A stretch of DNA of 64,000 nucleotides. Source: Bacillota bacterium. GTDB taxonomy: Bacteria > Bacillota > Clostridia > Lachnospirales > Anaerotignaceae. The translations under genes and the position numbers were made by a program. The notes under the pieces are model-generated. The model was not told the origin of the DNA. It saw only the letters and a list, made by a program, of their open reading frames with translations, and did not search any database. Positions 35,634 to 43,500 of the stretch are shown piece by piece. The stretch lies in NCBI GenBank assembly GCA_021768705.1, contig JAETUG010000006.1, positions 35,956 through 99,955 of the forward strand, given 5' to 3'. Position 1 is the stretch's first letter; each line of letters opens with the position of its first letter.

Positions 35634-36872
35634 TTATGCCTGACAGATGCTTTCCCCCGCCACATAGCCTGTGGAAAAGGCGATCTGCAGATTGAACCCC
35701 CCTGTATAGGCGTCTACATCCAAAACCTCCCCTGCGAAATGCAGATCCTTTACAAATTTGCTTTCCATGGTGGAAGGGTCGATTTCATCTACATGGATAC
35801 CGCCGCAGGTCACCACCGCTTCGTTGTAGCCCGTTGTGCCTGTAATGGTCAAAGGCAGGGCTTTCAGCAGGGTACAAAGACGTTTTCGTTCTTCCTTGGT
35901 AATGCTGTTGACCTTCTTTCGGGGGTCGATCTCCACCAATTGGATGATAACAGGGATCAGCTTCTGGGGAAGCAGATCATCCAGGGCATTAGCAAAATCC
36001 TTATTTGCATATTTTTCAAAATCTCTCAACAGTCTCAAATCCAGTTTCTTTTCATCCATGGCAGGCTTCAAATCAATAAAGAGTTTATACCCTTCTTCTA
36101 TCGTCAGGATGATATGTCTGCTGGCACTCAAAATAACAGGGCCGGAAACGCCAAAATGGGTAAACAGCATTTCCCCAAAGTCGCTGTATATCTTCTTTCC
36201 CTTATTATTTTTGATTGTGATTTCAATATTCTTCAAACTCAAGCCCATCAATGCATGGCACCAATCCTCCGCTGTTTTCAAGGGCACCAGAGAAGGATAC
36301 AGCTTTGTCACATGATGGCCTGCCGCCTTGGCAAAACGATAGCCATCACCGGTGGAGCCTGTCCCGGGATAGGAAAGACCGCCCGTGCAAACGATCACAC
36401 CATCGGCTTTTTCTTCTTTTCCATTTTTCAGGCGGATGCCAACTGCCTTACCCTCTTCGATAAGGATACTGTCTACAGGGCTTTCCAGATGAAGCTTCAC
36501 TTTGTTTTTCTTCAGATATTTTTCCAGAGCCAGAACCACATCCAGAGAACGGTCGGAAACAGGGAAAACCCGCTTGCCCCGTTCTACCTTCAGTTCCAGT
36601 CCCAGATTACGAAAAAATTCCTGCAGCTGAAAGCTGTCCAGCTGATAAAAAGCACTATACAGGAAATACGGATTGCCGGGAATATTCTCCAACAAACCTT
36701 CCACATCACTGTCATTTGTAACGTTACAGCGTCCCTTCCCTGTGATGAGTATTTTTTTCCCAATTCGATTATTTTTTTCATATAAATGAACTTCATGGCC
36801 TTTTTCCGCCGCACGGCCTGCCGCCATCAATCCTGCCGCTCCGGCACCTACCACGATGATCTTCTTTTTCAT
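35634..36872 (-). CDS. BaiN/YhiN-type FAD-dependent oxidoreductase (HI0933 family)
   Basis: A 412-residue flavoprotein. The FAD dinucleotide motif is VVGAGAAGLMAAGRAAEKG at the N-terminus, and GKGRCNVTN follows at about residue 48. The C-terminal family motif VTCGGIHVDEIDP with AGEVLDVDAYTGGFNLQIA binds FAD. Members of this family include BaiN, implicated in bile-acid reduction, but most have no known substrate. It is regularly found beside cmk-plsC-ispH in clostridia, as here. The ATG at 36872 starts the conserved KKKIIVVGAG. It directly follows the phosphatase gene. Confidence 0.88.
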   Translation of the reverse strand: MKKKIIVVGAGAAGLMAAGRAAEKGHEVHLYEKNNRIGKKILITGKGRCNVTNDSDVEGLLENIPGNPYFLYSAFYQLDSFQLQEFFRNLGLELKVERGKRVFPVSDRSLDVVLALEKYLKKNKVKLHLESPVDSILIEEGKAVGIRLKNGKEEKADGVIVCTGGLSYPGTGSTGDGYRFAKAAGHHVTKLYPSLVPLKTAEDWCHALMGLSLKNIEITIKNNKGKKIYSDFGEMLFTHFGVSGPVILSASRHIILTIEEGYKLFIDLKPAMDEKKLDLRLLRDFEKYANKDFANALDDLLPQKLIPVIIQLVEIDPRKKVNSITKEERKRLCTLLKALPLTITGTTGYNEAVVTCGGIHVDEIDPSTMESKFVKDLHFAGEVLDVDAYTGGFNLQIAFSTGYVAGESICQA

Positions 36873-36873
36873 A

Positions 36874-37521
36874 TCATTCACCCTTTTTGAATACCTCAGC
36901 CATTTCCAAGTGGGCTTTATCATTCAGCGTCATCAGCAGCTTTCTGCCATCCTCCATCACATCCAGCATAGTGATAGAGGTATTGGTCATCCATGTTTTC
37001 CGATAGAAAGCATCGCCCATTTCCAGCAACCCTACCAGCATGACCCGCAGCAAGCCCCCGTGGGAAACGATGGCAATATTCTGCCCTTTATGTTTTTCCG
37101 CCAAGGCATTGAAACCTTCAATAGCGCGATCCATGGCATTCTGAAAGGAACCTTCCCCGGGAACGGGATGGTCAAAGGGGTTTTCAAAGAAATCTGTATA
37201 CGCCTTTCCAAATTTTTCAGACAGCTCTGCAATCGTATGTCCTTCCCACTCGCCAAAGTTGATCTCTCTGAAATGGGCATCTTTGATGGGTGTCAGCCCA
37301 TGGGCAGCCGCCAAAGGCTCCGCTGTGGCTACCGCTCTGTCCAGCGGAGAAACATATACCACATCCAAAGGCAGATATTTGAAGCGTTCGCCCAGAAGGC
37401 GAGCCTGTTCTCTGCCAGCATCATTCAATTGTATATTGGTGCAGCCCTGATAGCGGCCGCCTTTGTTCCAATCCGTTTCCCCGTGACGGATCAGATAAAA
37501 TCTTGTTCTTTTCTGTTCCAT
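36874..37521 (-). CDS. Histidine phosphatase family protein (PhoE/CobC-like)
   Basis: A 215-residue phosphoglycerate-mutase-like phosphatase. The phosphohistidine motif is FYLIRHGETDWNKGGRYQG (His about 12). The second conserved region is FGEWEGHTIAEL, and the catalytic His pair partner is in IAIVSHGGLLRVML (about 150). This family includes broad phosphatases and alpha-ribazole phosphatase; no cobalamin genes are nearby, so the substrate is open. It is the first gene after a consensus promoter and ends one base before the flavoprotein gene. Confidence 0.88.
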   Translation of the reverse strand: MEQKRTRFYLIRHGETDWNKGGRYQGCTNIQLNDAGREQARLLGERFKYLPLDVVYVSPLDRAVATAEPLAAAHGLTPIKDAHFREINFGEWEGHTIAELSEKFGKAYTDFFENPFDHPVPGEGSFQNAMDRAIEGFNALAEKHKGQNIAIVSHGGLLRVMLVGLLEMGDAFYRKTWMTNTSITMLDVMEDGRKLLMTLNDKAHLEMAEVFKKGE

Positions 37522-37563
37522 GAGGCTTTCTCCTCCATTTCCTCTACTTTTTCCTAACTATAC

Positions 37564-37592
37564 ATTATACGGCAAGGCACAGCACCTTTCAA
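37564..37592 (-). promoter_or_regulatory. Promoter of the phosphatase-BaiN-cmk-plsC-ispH/rpsA operon
   Basis: Minus strand TTGAAA (37587-37592), 17-base spacer, TATAAT (37564-37569): a near-consensus sigma-A promoter about 42 bases before the first ATG. Confidence 0.8.
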
Positions 37593-37718
37593 GCAGAAAA
37601 GCAGCCATCTGTTTTTCCTTATTTTGTTAAGAATTCCTTACAATGGATTCCCTCTCGTTGCATTTCCTTTTTCTTCATGTTACAGTTGAAATACGAAAAA
37701 GAACGGGAGGTGCATCCT

Positions 37719-38306
37719 TTGGACGATGATTTTGACGATTATTTGATCAATTTCCATGTATATTTACAAGAAAGCAATCGAACCCCTTCCCTTACTGATA
37801 AGGCGGAGATCGTGGACAGACAGGAAATGCTGAGCGAGATCATGGAAGCCGCAAGGGAATATTACGATCATGTGAATGCCTATGATTATCAGCAATTTCG
37901 CAAAGAACTGCTGGAGAGAGGCATCCGCTTCACCCCTGTGCACTACAGTGCCACCAAGGCGAAATGGACAAAGCTTTTCGCCCAATCTGTTTCCAAAGAA
38001 GAAAGAAAGCGTGTCCATGTTGAACAGCATCAATGGCATCTGTTCAGCTTCGAACTGCTGGACGCATTGATAGAGGACGCTGCCCGAAAGGCTTTTGACT
38101 GCTGCCCCAAAGATACCGTTTACCTCTTCTTCCAACGCAGAAAGGAAGCCTATCTGGTGGAAAATGCTCATTTGCTGAAAGCGGAGGATCTCGACCACAG
38201 ATTTCTTCCCGATCCAGATATCTATCTATTCAGCGCAGAGGGAAAATGGACCTATATCCATACCCATGAACCAAATTGCGGTCCTTATTTTTACAAATGC
38301 GCATAA
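37719..38306 (+). CDS. DUF4275-like protein
   Basis: A cytoplasmic protein of about 195 residues without a signal peptide or membrane segment. The C-terminal two-thirds resemble DUF4275: a KWTKLFAQSVSKEERKRVHV block, then QHQWHLFSFELLDAL and ending WTYIHTHEPNCGPYFYKC. Function unknown. The TTG at 37719 is preferred because GGGAGG lies eight bases upstream; an ATG at 37677 in the same frame lacks a ribosome site. It is a single gene, divergent from the phosphatase operon, and ends at a strong terminator. Confidence 0.7.
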   Translation: MDDDFDDYLINFHVYLQESNRTPSLTDKAEIVDRQEMLSEIMEAAREYYDHVNAYDYQQFRKELLERGIRFTPVHYSATKAKWTKLFAQSVSKEERKRVHVEQHQWHLFSFELLDALIEDAARKAFDCCPKDTVYLFFQRRKEAYLVENAHLLKAEDLDHRFLPDPDIYLFSAEGKWTYIHTHEPNCGPYFYKCA

Positions 38307-38334
38307 AAAAACCCCTGTTATTACAGGGGTCTTT
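38307..38334. terminator. Bidirectional terminator between convergent genes
   Basis: ACCCCTGT-TATT-ACAGGGGT (38311-38330), perfect 8-bp stem with an A-run on the left and CTTT on the right. The minus-strand 47-residue ORF stops inside the stem. Confidence 0.8.
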
Positions 38335-38464
38335 CTCTATCTTCCTGACGCTGCCGTTCGTCCTCTTCTTCCTGCTGTTTTTTCTTTTCCTTGCGATTTT
38401 CCCAAACAGCCCCGCCGATATCCGTTGCAATATCTACGACCAATTCCACAATATCATCAATCAT
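38321..38464 (-). CDS. 47-residue small acidic/basic protein
   Basis: A short open frame beginning MIDDIVELVVDIATDIGGAV, followed by WENRKEKKKQQEEEDERQRQ and ending in EDRERPL. The first half is a possible amphipathic helix; the second half is a highly charged helix. It has a strong AAGGAGG seven bases before the ATG and starts 12 bases after the rluB stop, so it is probably translated as the last gene of the scp operon. Its last codons lie in the terminator stem. No family or function recognised. Confidence 0.65.
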   Translation of the reverse strand: MIDDIVELVVDIATDIGGAVWENRKEKKKQQEEEDERQRQEDRERPL

Positions 38465-38476
38465 ACGGATTCCTCC

Positions 38477-39199
38477 TTACAGCTTTTTCAGGTATTTGAC
38501 TTCCTTTTCTGTCAGGTGGCGATATTTCCCCTTCTGCAGATCGCCCAGCTTCAATTCGCCTGTTGCCACGCGCTTCAGTTGTGCCACGGGATGCTTGATG
38601 GCTTCGCACATCTTACGCACCTGTCTGTTTCTGCCTTCGTGGATAATGATCTCCGCTGTGCAAAAGCGACCATCCTTATCTTTATCGATGATCTGGATTT
38701 TCGCAGGCTTTGTCCGCTTGCCGTCGATCACTACACCTCTGCGGAATTTCTGCAATGCTCCCTCATCGGGGACACCGTATAATTTTGCGATATAGGTCTT
38801 ATCCACATCATGCTTAGGGTGGGTCAGCTTATAGGTCAGATCGCCATCGTTTGTCAACAACAGCAAACCGGAGGTATCATAATCCAACCGACCTACAGGA
38901 AAAATACGTTCCTTGACGCCCTTGACCAGATCCATTACCGCAGGTCTGCCAAACTGTTCCTTTGCCGTTGTGACATAGCCCTCCGGCTTATACAACATGA
39001 TATAGACCATTTTTGTATTTTTTGTAGTCACTTTTTTGTCCAGATAAGTTACTTCATCCTTGGCCGGGTCGATCTTCATACCCATTTCTGTGACAACCTT
39101 GCCATTTACCTTCACTTTTCCCTGGGCGATCAGCTCTTCCGCCTTTCTGCGGGATGCCACGCCGGCTTCTGCCAGGAATTTCTGCAATCTTTCTTCCAT
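38477..39199 (-). CDS. rluB: Ribosomal large-subunit pseudouridine synthase, RluB/RsuA family
   Basis: A 240-residue RNA pseudouridine synthase. It has an N-terminal S4 RNA-binding domain (RLQKFLAEAGVASRRKAEEL) and the catalytic domain with the Asp in GRLDYDTSGLLLLTNDG (about residue 105). HEGRNRQVRKMCEAI and the VKYLKKL end complete it. Members modify 23S or 16S rRNA. The ATG at 39199 starts the S4 domain. It lies downstream of scpA-scpB and the carboxypeptidase, the typical Firmicute arrangement. Confidence 0.92.
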   Translation of the reverse strand: MEERLQKFLAEAGVASRRKAEELIAQGKVKVNGKVVTEMGMKIDPAKDEVTYLDKKVTTKNTKMVYIMLYKPEGYVTTAKEQFGRPAVMDLVKGVKERIFPVGRLDYDTSGLLLLTNDGDLTYKLTHPKHDVDKTYIAKLYGVPDEGALQKFRRGVVIDGKRTKPAKIQIIDKDKDGRFCTAEIIIHEGRNRQVRKMCEAIKHPVAQLKRVATGELKLGDLQKGKYRHLTEKEVKYLKKL

Positions 39200-39265
39200 A
39201 TATAGAAATCTCCGTTCTCTCAAAAATATTTGTTGAGAACAGTATACCTGAGGATACGGGGAAAG

Positions 39266-40420
39266 TCAAAAATTTCTCCAAGTCAGCCAGTTTTCCGCCA
39301 GTCTATGCAGTCTTTCCTGCAGGGTAAAGGGTCGGGCTGCTTCCTCCGCCAAAAGATCAATTTCCGCCAATTTTTCATTTTCCAACCAGAGGATAGCTTT
39401 TCCCAGCTTTTCTCCTTTTTCCACAGGGGCTTCCATTTCTTTGGGCAAATCCACTTCCAGACGCAGGTTTTCTATTTCCTTCTCCGAAAACAAAGCCGTA
39501 TACCCCTCCGCCAAAACAGTCTCCACCTGTTCCACGGGAGAATCGATGAGCTTCACTTCCCCCAAAACAGTTCCCTTTGCCACCGCTTCATAGAGATGGA
39601 AGGTATCGAAGCCATACTCCATCAAGGCTTTTGTATCCGTCCATTTTTTCTCTTTCCCCGCTGTCCCCCAGCCGCTGCCAAGAACTGTAGAAATCAACAG
39701 GACATCATCCCGCTCCGCTGCCCCAACAAAGCAGTGTCCTGCCTTATTAGTATAGCCTGTTTTTATGCCCAATGCGCCGCTGTATTCCTTCAAAAAACGG
39801 TCTGCATTGGTGACATTGCAGATATGCTTTCCTTCTATATCTGCCACGGAGATCTCCGGCTGGGCGACAATCTTCCGAAAGGTCTCATTTTCCAGAGCGT
39901 ATGCCGCAATCAAAGACATATCGTAGGCTGTGGAATGGTGCTGTGCATCGGTCAAATGGCTGTCCAGACCATTGGGCGAACCAAAAACCGTATCCCTTGC
40001 CCCGATTTCCTCCGCTTTTCTTGTCATTTCAACGCAGAATTTCTCCACACTCCCTGAAATATGCTCTGCCAAAGCTACCGCAGCATCGTTATAGGAACGC
40101 AGCATCATGGCGGAAAGCAGATCGCCCACTCTCCATTGCTCGCCTTCTTTCAGATCCATATGTACCTCCGGCTGATGCGCCGCATTTTTACTGACGGTAA
40201 CAGTGTCCTCCAAATCCCCCTGTTCCAAAACCAGAATGGCTGTCATGATTTTTGTGGTGCTCGCCATGGCAAAAGGGGTCTCGCCGTTTTTCTCCCATAA
40301 AAGCCGTCCCGTTTTTCCATCGATCAAGGCAGCCCCCTGAGCGGCAATATTGGGTTCTGCAGCGAAAACAGGGGTTACAGACAATAAAAAAAGCAGGAGT
40401 AACAAGGTTATCCGCTTCAT
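39266..40420 (-). CDS. D-alanyl-D-alanine carboxypeptidase (PBP5/DacF type)
   Basis: A 384-residue secreted penicillin-binding protein that trims the fifth residue of peptidoglycan stems. The signal peptide (KRITLLLLLFLLSVTPVFA-AEP) is followed by an S11 peptidase domain: SxxK in MASTTKIMTA, SxN in RSYNDAAVA, KTG in GIKTGYTNKAGHC. A C-terminal PBP5_C-like beta domain and an amphipathic end (LAENWLTWRNF), probably for membrane attachment, follow. The ATG two codons into the frame fits the GGAGGAGGG spacing better. It lies between scpB and rluB; the DacF name is likely but not proven. Confidence 0.9.
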   Translation of the reverse strand: MKRITLLLLLFLLSVTPVFAAEPNIAAQGAALIDGKTGRLLWEKNGETPFAMASTTKIMTAILVLEQGDLEDTVTVSKNAAHQPEVHMDLKEGEQWRVGDLLSAMMLRSYNDAAVALAEHISGSVEKFCVEMTRKAEEIGARDTVFGSPNGLDSHLTDAQHHSTAYDMSLIAAYALENETFRKIVAQPEISVADIEGKHICNVTNADRFLKEYSGALGIKTGYTNKAGHCFVGAAERDDVLLISTVLGSGWGTAGKEKKWTDTKALMEYGFDTFHLYEAVAKGTVLGEVKLIDSPVEQVETVLAEGYTALFSEKEIENLRLEVDLPKEMEAPVEKGEKLGKAILWLENEKLAEIDLLAEEAARPFTLQERLHRLAENWLTWRNF

Positions 40421-40471
40421 AGGCATCCCTCCTCCTGCTATTTCTATTCATCTTTTGTTTCCGTTATGTAC

Positions 40472-41017
40472 TTATACGGTCAATTCATCGCCATTCTCTT
40501 CCTCCTGTTCCTCTTCCAGAGGGGGCAGCTCGCCGATACTCTTAAACCCAAAATACCGCAGGAATTCATTGCTCGTCCCAAACAAAATAGGTCTGCCGGG
40601 GGTATCCCCTCTGCCCACTTCGCAGATCAACCGCTTTTCCACCAGCTTTGCCACCGCATGGTCGGAGCTGACCCCGCGAATCTCTTCGATCTGGGCACGA
40701 GTGATAGGCTGTTTATAGGCAACGATAGCCAGTGTTTCCAGTAAAGACTGGGTCAAGCCCTGTCTCTGGGGGCTTTTGTACATATTGCGGATATATTCGA
40801 AGCATTCCGCAGCCGTGCACATCTGATAAGCACCTCCGATCTCCACGATGCGCAGACCCCGTTTTTCCTTTTCATATTTATCTGCCAAAGCAAGAACGAC
40901 TGCTTTGGCCGTTGCTTTATCCAATTCAATGGTCTGGGCAATAGATGTCAGCGGCACCGCATCCCCGGCAATGAACAGCAGGGATTCCACTACAGCTTCC
41001 AGTTCTGATAATCTCAT
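40472..41017 (-). CDS. scpB: Segregation and condensation protein B
   Basis: A winged-helix partner of the SMC-ScpA condensin. The 181-residue protein has two winged-helix domains with the signature ETLAIVAYKQPITRAQIEEI followed by RGVSSD, and the RPILFGTSNEFLRYFGF motif. The acidic C-terminus (EEEQEEENGDEL) is common. The start overlaps the scpA stop by four bases. Confidence 0.95.
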   Translation of the reverse strand: MRLSELEAVVESLLFIAGDAVPLTSIAQTIELDKATAKAVVLALADKYEKEKRGLRIVEIGGAYQMCTAAECFEYIRNMYKSPQRQGLTQSLLETLAIVAYKQPITRAQIEEIRGVSSDHAVAKLVEKRLICEVGRGDTPGRPILFGTSNEFLRYFGFKSIGELPPLEEEQEEENGDELTV

Positions 41018-41781
41018 TCTGTTCCTCCTTCGCTGTATTTGCTGATCAGGATCTCTCCGAAATTTCTCTCCTGGGTAATCTGCACTTCCTTCTGCTTAAT
41101 CAACTCTAACAAAGCCAAGAACGTCACGACCTTTTCCATCTTCCCTGCATTTTTCCGAAAAATGGTGTGGAAAGCTGTTTTCCCATAGGGACGCAAAATC
41201 AGCAGGTCACGGATATATTCCATCTTCTCCCCCACCGTGAACAAATCCTTCTGCACAGAACGGAAGGAGCTGCGGACTTTATCCTCCTTTGTTTCCTTTC
41301 GTGCCATCACCTGCTGAAAGGCCTGATACAGGTCATCCATGGTAATGCCCTGCAATAAATCCTCCAATTCCTGGGGAGGCTGTTCCTTCAGCTTCGCCAC
41401 AGATGCATCGGCTTCCTTATAAAAGACCAATGCCGCTTCTTCTTCCCGTTCCTTGAAGGTATCAGTCACATCCTTGATCTTTTTATATTCCAACAATCTC
41501 TGTACCAATTCTTCACGGGGATCAGGACCTTCCTCTTCCTCATTTTTTGGCGCAGGCAGGAGCATCTTGCTTTTAATCTCCAGCAAGGTTGCCGCCATGA
41601 GAAGAAATTCACTCATACCGTCCATATCCCGATCCTCCGCAGCATCCAAAAAGGCAAGATACTGCTCCGTCAGGGATGCAATGGGAATATCATAAATATC
41701 GATCTCATTTTTTTCGATCAGGTGATACAATAAATCCAAAGGACCTTCGAAGGCATCCAGCCTGATATTGATCGTATCCAT
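41014..41781 (-). CDS. scpA: Segregation and condensation protein A
   Basis: The kleisin that bridges the SMC heads during chromosome segregation. The 255-residue protein begins INIRLDAFEGPLDLLYHLIE, with NEIDIYDIPIASLTEQYLAF and the LLMAATLLEIKSKMLLP helix. A C-terminal winged helix (VVTFLALLELIKQKEVQITQ) binds the SMC cap. It is followed by scpB with a four-base overlap and preceded by the degenerate site-2 protease gene. Confidence 0.95.
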   Translation of the reverse strand: MDTINIRLDAFEGPLDLLYHLIEKNEIDIYDIPIASLTEQYLAFLDAAEDRDMDGMSEFLLMAATLLEIKSKMLLPAPKNEEEEGPDPREELVQRLLEYKKIKDVTDTFKEREEEAALVFYKEADASVAKLKEQPPQELEDLLQGITMDDLYQAFQQVMARKETKEDKVRSSFRSVQKDLFTVGEKMEYIRDLLILRPYGKTAFHTIFRKNAGKMEKVVTFLALLELIKQKEVQITQERNFGEILISKYSEGGTE

Positions 41782-41794
41782 CTCTTTCCCTTCC

Positions 41795-42412
41795 TTAAAT
41801 CAACCCAAAAATACCGCCAAACAAAGACATCACACCATAAGTGATGCTCTCCATAAAGCCTGTGATCAAACCAAAGAACAGCAGGAACAGGAAGATCATC
41901 TGGATCAGCTTTTCATTCTGCATATATTTGAAATACTGGTTGGCAGGCATCAGCACCGCCAACACCTTTACGCAATCCATAGGTGCCACAGGCAGGATAT
42001 TATATACCGCCAGACCCACGTTGTAATAAGCCATATACTGGAGCAGTACCACCAAATAATAATTGGCGCCACTTCTACTCAATGACTGATACACCCCCAG
42101 GAAAACGATCCCCAGAACCAGATTCACAACAGAAGGGAGGATTGCCACCAACAGCGTATCTCTTTTTCTGTTTTTATAATACAGGGCACTGGTTTCCACA
42201 GGCTTGCCCCAACCAAAGCCGCCGCTAAAATACATCATCAGAAAACCGATGGGTTCAAAATGCTTGACGGGGTTCAAGGTCAGTCTTCCCTGGCTTTTGG
42301 GATAGTTGTCCCCAAAAATGGTAGAAAGCAAAGCCCTTGTAAATTCATGGGCGGTTGTTGCCACAAGGATACCGGGGATGCCCAGCAGAAGTACAAATAA
42401 CATATTGTTCAT
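41795..42412 (-). CDS. Site-2 protease-like membrane protein with broken HExxH motif
   Basis: A 205-residue integral membrane protein with about six hydrophobic segments, homologous in layout to M50 site-2 proteases. It shows QGRLTLNPVKHFEPIGF and NILPVAPMDCVKVL, counterparts of the usual GRLTLNP and N-LPIPPLDG motifs. The zinc motif HExxH reads HEFTR (about residues 23-27), so the second His is Arg. The third ligand Asp is kept. It is probably an inactive or altered protease. In clostridia an intact M50 gene often sits next to scpA, as this one does. Start ATG chosen nine bases after AAAGGA. Confidence 0.8.
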   Translation of the reverse strand: MNNMLFVLLLGIPGILVATTAHEFTRALLSTIFGDNYPKSQGRLTLNPVKHFEPIGFLMMYFSGGFGWGKPVETSALYYKNRKRDTLLVAILPSVVNLVLGIVFLGVYQSLSRSGANYYLVVLLQYMAYYNVGLAVYNILPVAPMDCVKVLAVLMPANQYFKYMQNEKLIQMIFLFLLFFGLITGFMESITYGVMSLFGGIFGLI

Positions 42413-42460
42413 ATACACAAATCCTTTCCAAGGTAAAATTTCAAAATGCCATATGATAGT

Positions 42461-42489
42461 ATTGTACCTGAACCATCTAAATTAGTCAA
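42461..42489 (-). promoter_or_regulatory. Promoter of the scpAB operon
   Basis: Minus strand TTGACT (42484-42489), 17-base spacer, TACAAT (42461-42466), about 50 bases before the site-2 protease-like gene. Confidence 0.75.
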
Positions 42490-42495
42490 ATCCAT

Positions 42496-42541
42496 ATAAA
42501 AAGCCTGCTCGGCACTTTTCAGTTCCCGAAACAGGCTCCTC
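42496..42541 (-). terminator. Terminator after the DUF2971 gene
   Basis: AGCCTGCTCGG (42502-42512) pairs with CCGAAACAGGCT (42526-42537). On the minus strand it runs into TTTTTAT, a few bases after the stop at 42546. Confidence 0.85.
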
Positions 42542-42545
42542 TTTT

Positions 42546-43484
42546 TTAATAACGCAAAGGGATATCCGAAAGCAGCACAGGGATATCAATGCCCTGGGTC
42601 TTCAGAAAATAGCGCATTCCTCTGACTGCAATATCACTGTTATTCTTCGCCCCCACCATGACGCTTTCCAGAGGGATCGTTTCTTTTCCTCCCTCAAATT
42701 CCACCATGATATAGGGCAGGAAAATCTGATCCAGCAGGCGAAAATTCGGCTTATCCGTACCAATATTGTTAATCAAGGGTGGAAAGATAAAGCGGTATTC
42801 CTGTTCCCCTTCAAAAAAGCTCTTTTTAAAAAACATGGCATAAACAGAGCAAACCACGGACATCTCCGTCACCAGCTTATCCAAGGATTCCTCGGAAGGG
42901 TCTGCTTCCTCTTCAAAAAAGCCCTCCAGATCCGTCGCTCCCTCCTCGATCAGATTGCGGATACAAGAAAGCAGAGATTCCAGCAATCCATTCATCTGCT
43001 CTTCTTCATCATAAATGACCGTGCCGTGGAGGAAAACTCGATTTTGAAAACCTTCCACAATCTTTTCATAATCAAATTCCAAACAGTATCCTCGAAAATC
43101 CGTAAATTCTGCCCAAAGAAGGGCATTGTTCTGCAATTTGGAAAAAGCAACAACATAAAAACTCATTTCGTCCATCCCGCAATCCCCATCGCCTTCGCAG
43201 ATGGGCGTGATGACCCCCAAACGGTCGATCTCTTTTTTCAGCTTGAAAAAGAAACGCTCCCGCAGTTCTTGATTGACAATATATTTTTCTGTCAGCCGTT
43301 CCATGACCTCCACCGCATACTGAAATTCCAGCTTATCATTGAGGAAATCACTTTTCGTTGCCAAAAATTCACGATTTTCTACAATGCCCCGTACACCATC
43401 TGCCGTTGTATAATGATATAGCTTATCCCCTTTTTTACAAAGGGGCACGTGTATCCACGCATCCATATAACGGGTATCCTGCAT
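42546..43484 (-). CDS. DUF2971 family protein
   Basis: A 312-residue cytoplasmic protein. The DUF2971 signature is near the N-terminus: LYHYTTADGVRGIVENREFL, then ATKSDFLNDKLEFQYAVEVM, followed by VVAFSKLQNNALLWAEFTDFRGYCLEFDY. This family is widespread, often with defence or accessory genes, and has no established function. The ATG at 43484 has GGAGGG seven bases upstream. It starts 16 bases after the proA stop, so it is probably the last gene of the pro operon, an unexpected partner. Confidence 0.82.
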   Translation of the reverse strand: MQDTRYMDAWIHVPLCKKGDKLYHYTTADGVRGIVENREFLATKSDFLNDKLEFQYAVEVMERLTEKYIVNQELRERFFFKLKKEIDRLGVITPICEGDGDCGMDEMSFYVVAFSKLQNNALLWAEFTDFRGYCLEFDYEKIVEGFQNRVFLHGTVIYDEEEQMNGLLESLLSCIRNLIEEGATDLEGFFEEEADPSEESLDKLVTEMSVVCSVYAMFFKKSFFEGEQEYRFIFPPLINNIGTDKPNFRLLDQIFLPYIMVEFEGGKETIPLESVMVGAKNNSDIAVRGMRYFLKTQGIDIPVLLSDIPLRY

Positions 43485-43500
43485 GGGCTTTCCCTCCTGC

